Assembly: GCF_030247185.1 (NCBI RefSeq)
Contig: NC_080570.1
Span: 80,083,216-80,147,215, forward strand
Length of the DNA stretch: 64,000 bases
Direction of reading: 5' to 3'
From: Malaya genurostris
Taxonomy: Eukaryota; Arthropoda; Insecta; Diptera; Culicidae
Both the position numbers and the translations under genes were made by a program. The first letter of the stretch is position 1. The number at the start of each line of letters is the position of its first letter. Below, piece by piece: positions 45,835 through 59,194 of the stretch. A model generated the notes under the pieces. That model did no database searches and was not told the DNA's origin. It worked only from the letters and a program-made list of their open reading frames with translations.

Positions 45835-46571
45835 CAGAGATGCCAGATATTTTCATAGAAAATCTGTATTCTTTGTATAAAAAATCTGTATTAATCTGTA
45901 TTCACTAATAAAATAAAATTTATACAACAAAATGATGCTAAGATATGTTATTCCAATAGATTGCAGTTGTAGGATGGTAGATTCAATCAGTCATTGCCGT
46001 GCTCACAAGAATATTCGACGGCGAAGTTTCATTTTTTATCCACAACAATTGAATCCCATATATTTATCTAGTTAGAAATTGGTGACTTTATAATTTGACA
46101 TGGAATTTCAACGCCCAATATGCAACGTCAAGTCGGTTCATACAACTCTCAGTTTGACAGTAAAGTTTCATGATGCCATCACTTCCTTGGATAAAGTACT
46201 GTCTCTGAGCGTATCTTTTTCCAATATATCATCTTTTCTGTTAGTTTTTCATTCATTTGGCTTCTCCAATATATGTTCCCACTAAGTCATTGCAAAAAAA
46301 TTCAATATCAGTTCAAAATGGTTTCAAATTATAATATAAATAGATTTCACAGATTTCCAAATTAATTTGTGATTTGTCGTTGTTTGATAGACTTTTATAT
46401 CGTCACTGGAATCAAATACTAAAAGATAGCTCAGACTAAAAAGCTAATTTTTTCTTTCTTACTTTTTGTGAGATCTGTATAAATCTGTATTAAATTGAGG
46501 AAATCTGTATAAAATCTGTAGCATGTAAAAATCTGTATAATACAGATAAATCTGTATAAATGGCATCTCTG
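45835..46571. mobile_element. hAT element, CAGAGATGCC family, copy B
   Basis: Ends CAGAGATGCCAGATATTTTC and CATCTCTG, perfect 8-bp duplication GCTGTATG (45827-45834, 46572-46579). AATCTGTAT words are clustered at both ends. 737 bp, no transposase. Confidence 0.9.
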
Positions 46572-46583
46572 GCTGTATGTGAC

Positions 46584-47669
46584 CTATGACAAGACCTGAC
46601 AACTGGCTTCTTATTCTTCCTTCAGAATCATCCTTCTCGTCATTTTCGCCCTGTGGAATAAATACCAACGTATCGGCTACAGTGTAGCCATATATACAGA
46701 TTTTTTAATAACTTTATGCTAAAAAAACTATTTATAAAATTTGAATTTTTTGACTCGGTTTTTTATAATAAAACATGAAAAATGTGTTGGCGAATGCATT
46801 TTAGTATTATATATTAATGCTTAAAAACGATTAATTGAGCTTTGATGACAAAACACGAAATATCTCATGTTGAACGCAAAATCGAATCCATTGTTGACGT
46901 ATTACCAGATCTTTTAGAAACCGTTTGGAAAAGTCAAGTTTGGATAGAAATGCTTAGTGCGACCACAGTGTGGAACACAACAGTTCATTCTTCTCGTAAA
47001 ACTGAACACACTTTCGAGTTTACACTAATTTAACAAATCTTTTTTGGTTATACTTTAATTAACTAAAAAGAAAAACGGCTTGATACTGATTTTAATTACA
47101 CAGTGCTGCCACTATAAACATTTATTACAAATGAGATTGGAAAAAAGTGAAACATTCTCTGAAAAATTTTCATGTTCATTGGAAAGTTAAAATTATACAT
47201 TTTAATAAACTTGTTTTCTAATTTTTTTTATACTTGGCACCATTGCTCGCGTACCCTGCAATAGTTTTTTCTTTTCACAATGTGCGGGTAGCACACAGCG
47301 CTGCCAGCTATACCGATTTCTCGGTATTTATACCGATTTTTGGACTCGATACAGGAATACAGATATGCTATCTCAAAATACCGATATTTCAATTTTCATA
47401 CAGATACATACCGATTTTCAGTTTTTGTGTTGGATTTCATAGGGGTAAACGAGGTCGAGCGACCTTTTTTTTTTTGATCGCAACATCAGTTTCCGCACTC
47501 AATCGATGTTTGAATTTTCGAGAAAGATATTGTGCAGATAGATTTTTCCGCCAAATACAGATTTTTGGAAAAACCGATTTACAACACTGGTAGCACATCA
47601 AAATCAGCCAATCAGAAACTGGTCCATTTTGGAACAAACGCAGCACCCCAGTTGTCAGGTCTTGTTTTA
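46584..47669. mobile_element. 9-bp-TSD element (CTAnGACARGACC family), copy 1
   Basis: Ends CTATGACAAGACCTGACAAC and (reversed) TAAAACAAGACCTGACAACT, with a perfect 9-bp duplication GTATGTGAC (46575-46583, 47670-47678). A hAT MITE is nested inside. The 9-bp duplication suggests a Mutator-like MITE. Confidence 0.82.
47296..47589. mobile_element. hAT MITE with CGGTAT/CAGAT words
   Basis: Ends CAGCGCTGCCAGCTATACCG and ACAACACTG, perfect 8-bp duplication GTAGCACA (47288-47295, 47590-47597). 294 bp. Confidence 0.85.
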
Positions 47670-48167
47670 GTATGTGACTAGCGACATTGGCAGTGCAGCC
47701 AATTTCTGTTTTATATTAATGCATGTTATTTACATTCCAATATTCAAATAATAATACTTGTCATATTAACAAAAATTTCGTCGTATTTTGTGTGGTATTG
47801 AGCTATCCAACATTTGGAGGTTTTACAATTATCTAATTAGAGTACCTACAATAACCAAAAAAAAAAAAACTCAAAACCGGAAGCAATAAAAGCATCTATA
47901 ATTTATTGGTATCTTGTAGTATGTTGACTGTTAAGGCTAATTCGCAAGCTGTATTGAATATTTCAGAATACGAAAACAATTATTGCATTGTTGAATTCAG
48001 TTTATTTTGAGTTTAAATTTCCTTAATACATTTTCTCTAATCTTGTTGCAAATACTGCGAAATACGATGAGAATAACACTGTGGTAACGAAAACAGTACA
48101 ACACCAAAAACATGTGTTCTGTGACACAGAATTTGTGTGGCATATAGGCAAAAAATTTGGTTTTACA

Positions 48168-48919
48168 CTAGGACAGGACCAGACAACTGGCTTCTTTTTC
48201 CAGAAAAATATTTCTCTTCTTATTCCGGTTGCTCCCTGCTGTAAATAATAAATGCCTCGGGATCACTGTTGCCAGTAGAGATAATTATTCATTCTGAAAA
48301 CTTTCTCCCCTTATAACATGCAATTATTTATCATTTGAAAACACTTAGACAAATGTTATATCGGTCAAAAATATAGCTCTGGATTCATTTTGATCAGATG
48401 TTTGTTTTGAAGAAAACGTTTAGTTGAAACAGCTTAATAAAATTTTTCTAAAACACTCAATTTTGGGTAATTAATTTTTGCAGCTTTATTAACTAAAGTA
48501 TTCAACATATTCTATTTGAGAAAAATAATAATAACATACAATAGTATCCAAAGATTCGGTGCTATTCTCAACCAACATAATCAATATTCTCGTCCATATC
48601 ACACTTCGTGATTTCAGGCTTTCTCTTTGCATCATCCAGTGATTGTTAAATGTACTTGTATACTTTCCGCATTGACAGAACTTAAAAACAAATTAAACTT
48701 AAATCCTATTGAAATTAATAATTTTGAAATATGGCCCGAAAAATATAATATCCAATATCAAGCTACATTGTTACCGACGATACTGACAACACTTTTTCTA
48801 CCACCCTGCAGTAATATTGATTTCAACAACTTGTACTTGCTTATGTCAATTTCAACCAATCACGAGCTGGTCCAAAACTGGTCTTAAAAGTGGATTAACA
48901 ATTGTCAGGTCCTGTCCTA
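48168..48919. mobile_element. 9-bp-TSD element, copy 2, upstream of Arf
   Basis: Ends CTAGGACAGGACCAGACAAC and (reversed) CTAGGACAGGACCTGACAAT, perfect 9-bp duplication GGTTTTACA (48159-48167, 48920-48928). 752 bp. The right edge is 196 bp from the Arf start codon. Confidence 0.85.
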
Positions 48920-49114
48920 GGTTTTACAGAAAAACTGTGAAGGTGAATATGGTAACTCTGTTGTGCAACCCTGTCTGAAGATATTAGAAATTTTTACCTG
49001 GGCACTCTGATCTCATTCGACGAGTTTAGAATCGGCACAACAGTGCTGGCCCCAGTTGTCGTGGCCTCTACAAGTTTGATAGTTGACATCTCGTAAAATT
49101 TGAAGTTTTTCAGA

Positions 49115-49181
49115 ATGGGTCTTACCATTTCTAGCGTTTTAACCAGGCTTTTCGGGAAAAAACAGATGAGAATTTTAATGG
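49115..49181 (+). CDS. ARF GTPase, coding exon 1
   Basis: ATG at 49115 (context CAGAATGGG) encodes MGLTISSVLTRLFGKKQMRI, then LM, and splits a Val codon before GTGAGT. Gly2 is the myristoylation site and the stretch is the amphipathic helix that anchors ARF on Golgi membranes when GTP is bound. A TTTTTCAG just before the ATG could also serve as an acceptor for a 5' UTR intron. Confidence 0.93.
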
Positions 49182-49378
49182 GTGAGTGTTTTAACAATTG
49201 CAAATATAACAAAACAATTCTATACTCAAATTGAATACAGTAATATCATCATTATTAAATTGGCTTGTCGGTTTATATGTGACGTCACATGAATTCTTTT
49301 AATTTCAATTTGTTTTAAAGTTATTAGTTTGCAAGTAAATGTTTTCTATCAAATTGCATGTATTCATATTTTTGGCAG

Positions 49379-49767
49379 TTGGATTGGATGCGGCTGGTAA
49401 AACTACTATCCTGTATAAACTAAAACTTGGCGAAGTCGTGACAACTATTCCTACGATAGGATTCAATGTGGAAACAGTGGAGTATAAGAATATTTGCTTT
49501 ACCGTCTGGGATGTAGGCGGTCAGGATAAAATTCGACCTTTGTGGCGTCATTATTTTCAAAACACACAAGGATTAATTTTTGTGGTTGATTCCAATGATC
49601 GCGAACGAATCTTAGAAGCGGAGAAAGAACTGCAAAGTATGTTGCAGGAAGATGAGTTGCGGGATGCTGTTTTGCTGGTATTTGCTAACAAACAAGACTT
49701 ACCAAATGCGATGACAGCTGCTGAATTGACAGATAAATTACACCTCAATCAACTAAAAAACAGACAG
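49379..49767 (+). CDS. ARF GTPase, coding exon 2
   Basis: The acceptor TTTTTGGCAG completes the Val. The exon contains the P-loop GLDAAGKTT (residues 24-32), switch I (IPTIGFNVETVEYKN), switch II DVGGQDKIRPLW and the guanine-specificity NKQDLPNA. All catalytic residues, including the switch II Gln, are intact. Residue pattern (SSVLTRLFGKK, LQEDELRDAVLL, LRNR-like KNRQ) fits class II Arf (Arf4/5), the Drosophila Arf102F type. It ends in AGACAG before GTATAA. Confidence 0.96.
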
Positions 49768-50650
<883 letters not shown>

Positions 50651-50737
50651 TGGTATATACAGGCAACATGCGCCACCCAAGGACACGGTTTATACGAGGG
50701 ATTAGACTGGCTTTCCAACGAACTTGCTAAAAAATGA
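50651..50737 (+). CDS. ARF GTPase, coding exon 3 and stop
   Basis: Encodes WYIQATCATQGHGLYEGLDW and LSNELAKK, then TGA. The TCATQG guanine-base motif is intact. The three exons give 180 residues, the normal ARF length. ARFs cycle GDP/GTP through Sec7-domain exchange factors and recruit coatomer and adaptor coats at the Golgi. Poly(A) signals AATAAA occur near 50960. Confidence 0.95.
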   Translation, partial: WYIQATCATQGHGLYEGLDWLSNELAKK

Positions 50738-51435
50738 TGAACTTCCGAACAACACAGGCTGACCGTTCTATTTTATCGCAAAACGGTATTAGTTGTTTAA
50801 CTTTTTTCACAGCTGAACATGCAGAACAGATTTTCATGTATTGCCTAAACCGAATTAGGGGAAATATCATAAATAATACCATTTATGCTTATGTTGAATA
50901 TTTGTCCGATTGAGTTGCAATTTAATTAAAATATATCCTTTTAATTATTGGAATCGATAAAAATAAACATTTTTGTCATTTCCAAATTTAACAGTAGATA
51001 TCAACGTTGTAATAAAATTAATGATATGTAAATGATGAAAGTAGGCAATTCAATACCACAACATATTGTTTGTAAATTTTAAGATTGTATTTTACTTTAA
51101 ACACAAATTTTAACTTTTATTTATCATCCGAATATCATGTGAGAAATCTATAACAATGTTTTTACCAAAAATAAATGTTAGATCACCCAACAAATACTTC
51201 AGAATACAAAACAAAACTTCCTGATTCACCTAGTAGTGTGATATAGGCCCTTATTCTGCGAGTCGAGTGAGGTGACTAGTCACCCTATTGTCCAATCCAC
51301 GTGTGAATGTGTTGTTTTGGCTATTTTCAGTGATTGTGTAATGAATGCTGGTGTATGTATGTCGCAAATACATAGTGAATTCTGTCGAGCCGTATCGTGC
51401 CAATGATTCCAAAATATATATATACATATACTTTA

Positions 51436-52095
51436 TGATCAAAAAAGAACCGGAATTTTTATTTTAAAATTCCCGCGTTTGTCCAATCGGTAAACTTTTA
51501 TTCTCTCAACGTTGGCAACACTTTTATACACATTCTGTCAAATTTTGACGCATATCGTACAATTAGTTTTTGATTGGCGTCTATACAAAGAAGTTGAAAA
51601 ATTTTCGTGTGGCGATTTTTATAATAAATGAAAATTTAGAACAACGTGCGTGCATCAAATTTGGTGTTGCAAATGGATTTAAGTGTTCCGAAACGTTGAA
51701 AATGTTAGAAAAAGCCTTTGGTGAATCGTGTCTTGAAAAAACACAGGCATACGAGTGGTATAAACGCTTCAAAGGTGGTCGTACAAGCTTGGATCATGAT
51801 GAGATCCCTGGCCGCCCAACATCATGTGTTACTGAAGAAAACATTGAATCGGCGAAGCAAATCGTGTTGCAAAATCGTTCTGTACCGATTAGAGAGATTG
51901 ATGTGTTGTTGGGCATCTCTTATGGATCAACCGAACACATTTTAACTGATGTTTTGGGTTTGAAACGCGTCGTTTCTCGGCTGGTGCCAAAAAAGGTGAA
52001 TTTCATTTAAAATCAGCGTCGTGTTGATGTGGCCAAAGAGATGATTTCCAACGCAGATAGTGACCCCACATTCATCGAATGCATCATAACTGGAC
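51436..52095 (+). mobile_element. mariner-type transposon, 5' half
   Basis: The DNA-binding half of a mariner transposase (51590-52090): FGVANGFKCSETLKMLEKAF, AYEWYKRFKGGRTS, then RPTSCVTEENI and LGLKRVVSRLVPKKVNF. One in-frame stop lies at 52008-52010. It ends at SDPTFIECIITG, just before the first catalytic Asp motif, where another transposon begins. Confidence 0.85.
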
Positions 52096-52950
52096 TTTGT
52101 TTTATCCTACTGCTGAACGAAAATGGTTGTGTATACGCTTAAGGAACGCGTGAAAATAGTGCAGTTTTACTTTGAGAATCAGCTGGAAGAAGACGCCGAT
52201 TTTTGCCAAAAGCGGCCCTTACACGAGCATTTAAAATGTCAGTTTTAATGTAACTAAGTAATGATGTATTTCAAATTTGTTAGAAATCTCGTCATTACTG
52301 CACCATTACACGTTCATTAATAATTCAGTAATGACATTTTTAATGACTCGTGTAAGGGTCGCTAAAAAATCATCTTCTCGGATGAGGCACATTTTAATCT
52401 CAGCGGGTATGTTAATAAGAAAAATTTTCGCATCTGGGGGACGGAAAACCCGCACGCAGCCGATGCATTTTCAGAGAGTGACAGTTTGGTGCGGATTTTG
52501 GCCTGGCGGCATCATTGGGCCATTTTTTTTAAATGAGGGAGGAGCCGCCGCCACGGTCAATGGCGAGCGCCATGATTAGCGATTGGTTCTTCCCGTTACT
52601 TGAAGAGGACACCATTTGGTTCGAACAAAACGGCGCGCCGTGCCAAACAGCCAACGCTACGACCGATCTTCTGCGCACAGTCTTCGAAGATCGAATTATC
52701 AGTCGAAATTCGGATGTCGTTTGGCCGCCTCGGAGCTGTCAAAGATAAGTTGTATGTGTACAAACCAGAGACAGCTCAAACCTTGATGGACAACATTCGT
52801 GCAGCCATAGCTGAAATAAAGCTGCATACAATCGAAAATGTACTAAAAAACTTGACCGACCGTATGGCGTAATGCAAGGCCAGCCGAGGCAGCCATTTGA
52901 ATGAAATTATATTCCACAATTAACCGGAAGGGTTGTACCGACGACACGAC
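52096..52950 (+). mobile_element. Second Tc1/mariner-superfamily relic, fused
   Basis: Begins with a KERVKIVQFYFENQ-type N-terminus, loses most of the DNA-binding domain, and resumes at IIFSDEAHFNLSGYVNKKNF (first Asp). It continues with VTVWCGFWPGGIIGPFF; the second motif reads WFEQNGAPC (Asp changed to Asn). The third (WPPRS then VKDKLYVYKPET) has lost the DLTPLDYF-type segment. A 151-bp MITE is inserted at 52212-52362. Confidence 0.78.
52212..52362. mobile_element. Small TIR MITE, copy 2
   Basis: Same family as 24658-24912 without the internal duplication; terminal repeats of about 30 bp starting GCGGCCCTTACACGAG. It interrupts the transposase relic just upstream of its first Asp motif. 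Confidence 0.88.
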
Positions 52951-53950
52951 CAGACACTCCGAAGAAAAATCAGATTAAAAAGTGTCTGTGAGCGATTTAC
53001 CGCTAGTTACCACAAATATAGCGACCCCTTGTTAATCATAGAAAAAAAATTTTCCAGCAACCCTTTTTTGGTTGCTACAAACTCGTTACCAAGAAACCTT
53101 TTTTGAAACACAAATAAACAAAAACAAACTATTCTTCAATTAGAATTAAAAGTTTTCATCGGGTTTCGCTCGCAACTTTTGGCAATATCATAAAATAGGT
53201 AAGTGAAAAACTCGGTTGTTTAATATGGATCGAGATTGCATTAATAAAAAGTATAAATAGTAAAAGAACATTTTTTCTTTGGCAGGCGACGACCATGTCA
53301 AACCACATAGTTTTTTTTCGGATATGTAGAAATACTTCATATCCACGCAACAGCTGCCCAATCCGCTGAAACTCAGGATTTAAGAACTCATTTAGTATAA
53401 AACACCATAGACCCAAGACGATTACGAATTTCTGAATGATTTTCAAACTTCTGCATATGATACACATTTTGTAAATAGGACTGAAATTATTCGCAAAATC
53501 ACATTAACGTACAAAAACCAAACGGAAACACTATGGTACAAACAACCAGATACAAAAAATTAATATGAGAATAAAGTAAAAAGTAGGTCAATTCAACATT
53601 CCAATCGCTATAAAACCAAACTGTTTCCGTCGTTAATTCGTTCACGACGGCCTGGATCGAATTATAGGATACCTTTAGCCAAGCTCGCTCATTGAACTTA
53701 GACGTATGCGCTTTGGAATCCGATCTCGCTTAGTATAACGCCGTACTATTCGTAGTTGCTCTGCTTTACCTAAAAACGTGAGCGACTGGCTCTCGATCGA
53801 TACGAACGGAAGCATTACGCTCCTCTGTACGATTAGCTCAGTTATTCATTGCAGAACGAGTACTATCGCTATCCTTCACAATACGGCCACAACGACCGCT
53901 ACACGCTTGTTAGGGGCAATCGGGCGGTATGATTCACGTTATTAAAGTTG
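52951..53950. other. Unassigned repeat-derived stretch
   Basis: 52985-53110 resembles 54545-54644 plus 55845-55900 (CCGCTAGTTACCACAAAT, AGCGACCCCTTG, CAAATAAAC). Nothing coding seen. Confidence 0.45.
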
Positions 53951-54540
53951 TCGAAACAATTTGCCTTCTTGTTATTTTCATTATAATAAGGTTTATTTAT
54001 CCTCGGTTTTATTCATCTGGTCTTTTACTGATGTGAAAACTACCTTACAGTTCTTTGTGTTTTTTATTTTATTAAGTGACTATCACAAAAATTTTCCGGC
54101 ATACAGATTTTTCCAACCCTGCTCGGTGAACGAGATGGGACCTACTATTTCATTCATACCGAAGTATGTGATCTATAATATAGGCAAAATAGAGTTAAGC
54201 TCCGTACTTTCATTTCGTACGTGGTAATTCGAAGCTAATACCTTTTTTGAGATAACTCTGGGCCTCGTGTTAATCCGATCAAGTTTTCTACCACCCAACC
54301 TCCTTCCGATTCACAGAACTCACATATTGTTTTCCTTCTAAGAATGTCGTTTAATATATTGTAATGAAACAACATACGTAACCATGGATAACTGTTATTT
54401 AAAATCAACATTTTTCGTACTTTGTTGCCAGTTTCAATATTTTTTCAATCAATTTCGTTTTGACATTACCAGTTACTGAGGGGTAGTTAAATTTGCGATA
54501 CAGTTTTCATAAACGAGTGGCAGGTCGTGTCGTCGTTAAA
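53951..54540. repeat. Dispersed repeat Y, copy 1
   Basis: Ends with CCAGTTACTGAGGGGTAGTT and GAGTGGCAGGTCGTGTCGTC. The same ending is at 56533-56604 and 58018-58101. The body shares CTCGGTGAAC..GAT.GGACCTAC with 57645-57700. Confidence 0.65.
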
Positions 54541-55171
54541 ACTGTTCGCTAACGATTCACCGCCAGTTACCACAAATCTAGCGACCCCTTGTAAATGATA
54601 AAAATAATCTTCTCGAGCAACACTGTTTAAGTTGCTATGGACTACACTGAAATGAAAATCTTATTTATATTCATTAGATTTGTCATATGAATCATACGCA
54701 GAATATAATTCATAGAAATTATATGGAAACTTATAATCTTTATTTAATGTGTACGTCAAATCTAAATGGACGTTATCATAATGAAAGTTATAAAAATATC
54801 CCATATAATTTATATGGAAATCCGATGAAAGTCGTGAATAGTTGTGTCCTCGATATTCATCAACTGCTCCAGATCATTTTTTTCAGGAAGTTTCGCATCT
54901 CAATGTAATTTTAAATCGCTGACAAGACAGCACATCCAACTTCGTTCAAGGATGAGCGTTAACGAACCATGAAATATATATCCGGTACATTTCATTACTC
55001 TATCTGTTTAGTAAGATTCATTTTTTTTTATTTTCAGTCTCGGGATCTCACTTCTCTTTCGCAAATGTCATGAGGTGCTCCCTTACCGAATGGAATACTA
55101 GTACAGCTTGAATCCTCAAAGAAAAGTAGCAGTTGGCAATTATCTGCTATTCGCATGACCTCCATTGAAAG

Positions 55172-55508
<337 letters not shown>

Positions 55509-56532
55509 TATAAATTTTATAAAACTAGTCATATGGTATATATGAACCTATATAAATAAATTCGAAGTGAATATAATATGCGCTTCATAGATTGTTCCAA
55601 TGTATGTTGTGCGGATATCTAGTAATGGTTATAAGACGCGCCAATAAATTTGACTCAGACTGGAAATTTCATTCGTTATATGGAAATCTTGTGAAAATAA
55701 CGTTAAGAAGAGTTTTATGTTTCATAAGATTATCTCATATATTTGACATGATGTTGAACACATCTTGTAACTATTATTGGAAATGCTAATAGTGCAAAAT
55801 CATTAGAATATCATATAATGTGAAAAAGAAAATTTAGCTCAGTGTAGTTACCAAGGAACCCCAAAACAAATAAACATGTTTTGAAAGCGGTGGAATAGTT
55901 CTATTAGTGTTAAACTTTGTCCAAATTAAGCAGAAATGCATTTAAATGAACTCGATTTTCGGAATTTAATCGAAACTATGGATGAAACCAACGAACGAGG
56001 ACAATGATCTGCTTCCAGCGATTCATCCGTACACTTCAACTGCCAGCTTTTCTGGGCAGTAGGATTCGGTGTAATATACCGGTGTCAAAATTGTTTTGTG
56101 TCGGTTGATTGCGCAGAAGTGGAAACAGTATTTCACCGAATAGGCCACTATTCAAGGATTACTAGTGGAATTCCACAAAGAAATCATTTTACCGTACGTT
56201 ATACAGGTACCGCAGAGCACTAGCCTCGCTCAGCTCGTTGTCGGTCATTTCCATGTCTTCCTTCTCACACAACGGTTTCAAGTCAAGACCTGAATTTTGA
56301 ACTTGGCTTTATAAAAGACTAACTCATACTCCTCAATTTTTACATTCCGCTCGAGTCAAATAAATCCATTAAAATGTTCCGTACTATAATAACTGATCTG
56401 AAATTTATTTTGTTTACATTCATCTTGCCTTCGATATGCAGTAACCAAGGTTATGGTGACTGTTATTCAAAATCAATAAATATATCAACTTGTGCTGCCA
56501 GTTTAAAAAAAATCACTAGTGTTTCCGATTTG

Positions 56533-56604
56533 ACATTTCCAGTTACTGAGGGGTAGTTAAATTTACGATACAGTTTTGATAAACGAGTGGCAGGTCGTGT
56601 CGTC
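56533..56604. repeat. Dispersed repeat Y, right-end copy 2
   Basis: CCAGTTACTGAGGGGTAGTT to GCAGGTCGTGTCGTCGG, as at 54465-54535. Confidence 0.7.
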
Positions 56605-56640
56605 GGTTCTATCGTGCCCATAAAAACGCTGTAATTAAGC

Positions 56641-57359
56641 CACAGACTAACAGACAGGACACTCAAATTAGATTCTTCAATCATTTTAACGGTCATTTCG
56701 AATATTCCTTTATTTGGGACAGTACTCACATGTGTCATGATGGCGCCACGTTACCCTATCAAAAACATCCTGTCTGTCATCTAGACTTTGTTTATTTTTT
56801 TCATTTACCAACAGAGTTGCCATTCATACAGAATTACCTGTAATGTATTGATTTGTATACGTCCATGCGAATTTCATGCAGGATACAGATTTAATACATA
56901 TTGCCAAAACTATATACATAATTGTGCCTACTTCTCATCCTCCAACGCAATACAAAATCGAACCCGTTTTGTTACAATATTTACTTGCTTCTGGTCTGCC
57001 GCCACTTAATTTCGGGTGAAAACTACCAAAACAATAAAAATAGTCTAGATGAACAACGTTGAGTCAAATAAATGGTTACCTTCCAACATCGCGAAAAAGT
57101 TAAATATATTATCAACGTTATCCAATAATTTATTGTGACGATTCATTTTCAAATATTTTGATGAAATCAGGCATCCCTGCAAGCAGCTGATCGGTGTTGA
57201 CAAACGAGGGGAAACCAACTAGTAAAAAAAACTTGTACATAACACAAGGGGTGTACAGATAGTAAATAGTTCGCGCAGTACAATATAGGTGGAACTAGTG
57301 CATAACGAAAAATTATTTTTATAAGAATTTACTCATACTGTCATGTCTGTTAGTCTGTG
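56641..57359. mobile_element. 7-bp-TSD element (CACAGACTAAC family), copy 2
   Basis: Ends CACAGACTAACAGACAGGAC and (reversed) CACAGACTAACAGACATGAC, perfect 7-bp duplication ATTAAGC (56634-56640, 57360-57366). 719 bp, no transposase. Confidence 0.88.
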
Positions 57360-57366
57360 ATTAAGC

Positions 57367-58101
57367 TTAAAACTGGCAAACGTAGGCACTCCCGATCCTA
57401 CATGAAGTAGAGCTCCTGTACTCGCTCGGAAGAATGCTAGACGCTCCCCTTCATCTGATTGTATACGATTGTTATCCGTCACGAAATGAGAAAAAATAAA
57501 TGCTTTCCTTAAACTGTTTCCGAAACATACGGGATCGATTTTACGCCCTTAATTATCGTGTGAAAACTGCTCCGTTTACTTCTACACAGTTACTTTATCC
57601 AAATGTTTCGAAAACGCCTTTTTAGCATATAAATTTTTCTCGGTGAACAAGATAGGACCTACGGTTCATATCGAAGTATCTACAATAGAAGGGAAGATAG
57701 AAGTGTCTCAGCAATATTATGATTCAAAGGCATTTGCCATTTTTTTCTTCATGCTGAACATTCTTTATGCAATTTCCTGGTTTACTGGGCAATTTCAGGA
57801 GTCATCTGGTCCATGAAACCATGGTCCTTCCGACTTTTGTATTGACCAACCGACCATCGTTCTTCTGGTTCGCACAAAACACATTTGATTTCTTTATAGA
57901 CAATTTATACCTTATAGATAGACAACAAACGTAACCAAGGTTATGGTAAATGTTATTCAAAATCAACAGATTTCGGCCTTTGTTGCCAGTTTCAATAGAT
58001 TTCCAGGCAAGTTCGTTTTGACATTACCAGTTACTGAGGGGTAGTTAAATTTGCGATACAGTTTTTATAGGCGAGTGGCAGGTCGTGTCGTCGGCTATAG
58101 T
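57367..58101. repeat. Dispersed repeat Y, copy 3
   Basis: Shares the GTGAAC.AGAT.GGACCTAC block and the GGCAGGTCGTGTCGTCGG end with 53951-54540. Confidence 0.6.
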
Positions 58102-58749
58102 ATAATCAGGTAAAATGTGATCCATTTTGTATTCGTCATACGATGCAGTGCTTAACCAACTAATTGGGCAAAATTGATAAGGATGTTGTTTGACAAAACT
58201 TGAAAACAGGTACGAACAATGAATCAATGGACTATGCGGTACTAAATATTTTCATTAGATCTAAGAAATGGAATGGTATTTTCGTTAAGCGGACTAAAAT
58301 TCCATCACCAAAATTACAGGATAATAAAATATTCAGAAAAATCTAAACTATTGTATCTTTTGCAGACTTCTAATGCTAATTTTATTTATCTTGCACCAAT
58401 ATCTACCGTGTCATAATTCAGCGGTATTCTTTGTTCCATTGTTTCTATCGTGGGCTTAAGTTTCAGTTTCCGTATAATTTGTCCGCAATGTTTACATAAT
58501 ACTTATATAATTCTTAGTATAATTTTGTAGTTTTTAGCATAAACTATTAAAAATCCACCGAGGATGGTTCAATAGAAAAAGTTCGATCTTGAACCGCATT
58601 TTAGCTGTGAATTTCCTGCAAAAATACACAATCAAAAAATATAACTATGATATTGTAACGAAAATGAAAGCGAATTATTGTTAGATTAAATTGAACTAGG
58701 AATCAAATCACAATAGAATATATCCTCTTCGATATGAATTGAACATTTC
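58102..58749. other. AT-rich stretch, nothing recognised
   Basis: No termini or coding features seen. Confidence 0.35.
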
Positions 58750-58940
58750 CGATTTTATTTATAATAATAATAAACAGTTACCATGGCGAACTGATTTTCA
58801 ACCTTCAGCAATGCCAGTTATACAGAAAATTCACTAAAGTTCTTTGTCACTCTGACAGTGCACCCTGATAGTGTACCGCATAACGCAAAACGTGTCCTCG
58901 AAATTTTGCCGGAGTACTCCGTATTATAATTTGTATTTGC
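58750..58940. repeat. Dispersed repeat shared with the Helitron (37460-37670)
   Basis: AATAAACAGTTACCATGG, CACTCTGACAGTG and CGTATTATAATTTGTATTTG as in the Helitron and 61610-61795. Confidence 0.75.
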
Positions 58941-59194
58941 TAATACTACGAAACTGTATATACGTGTTGGTAAAATACAATAATAAAAGAAAAAAAGGAA
59001 ACAGTACAACGCCGAGAACGTCAAAATGGATCCCAGACTTGGCTCCGAAATCGTAACGTGAGCTGTTTTTTTTTGTCTTAGTTTGTAGTTTGTAAAAATG
59101 TAGTGTTTATTAAAAAAAAGGTAGACATTTCCAAAATTCTTCAGTAAAAATAGTCCAACGGGGCTTCAAGTCCTTACATTGAAAATTACTCGAC

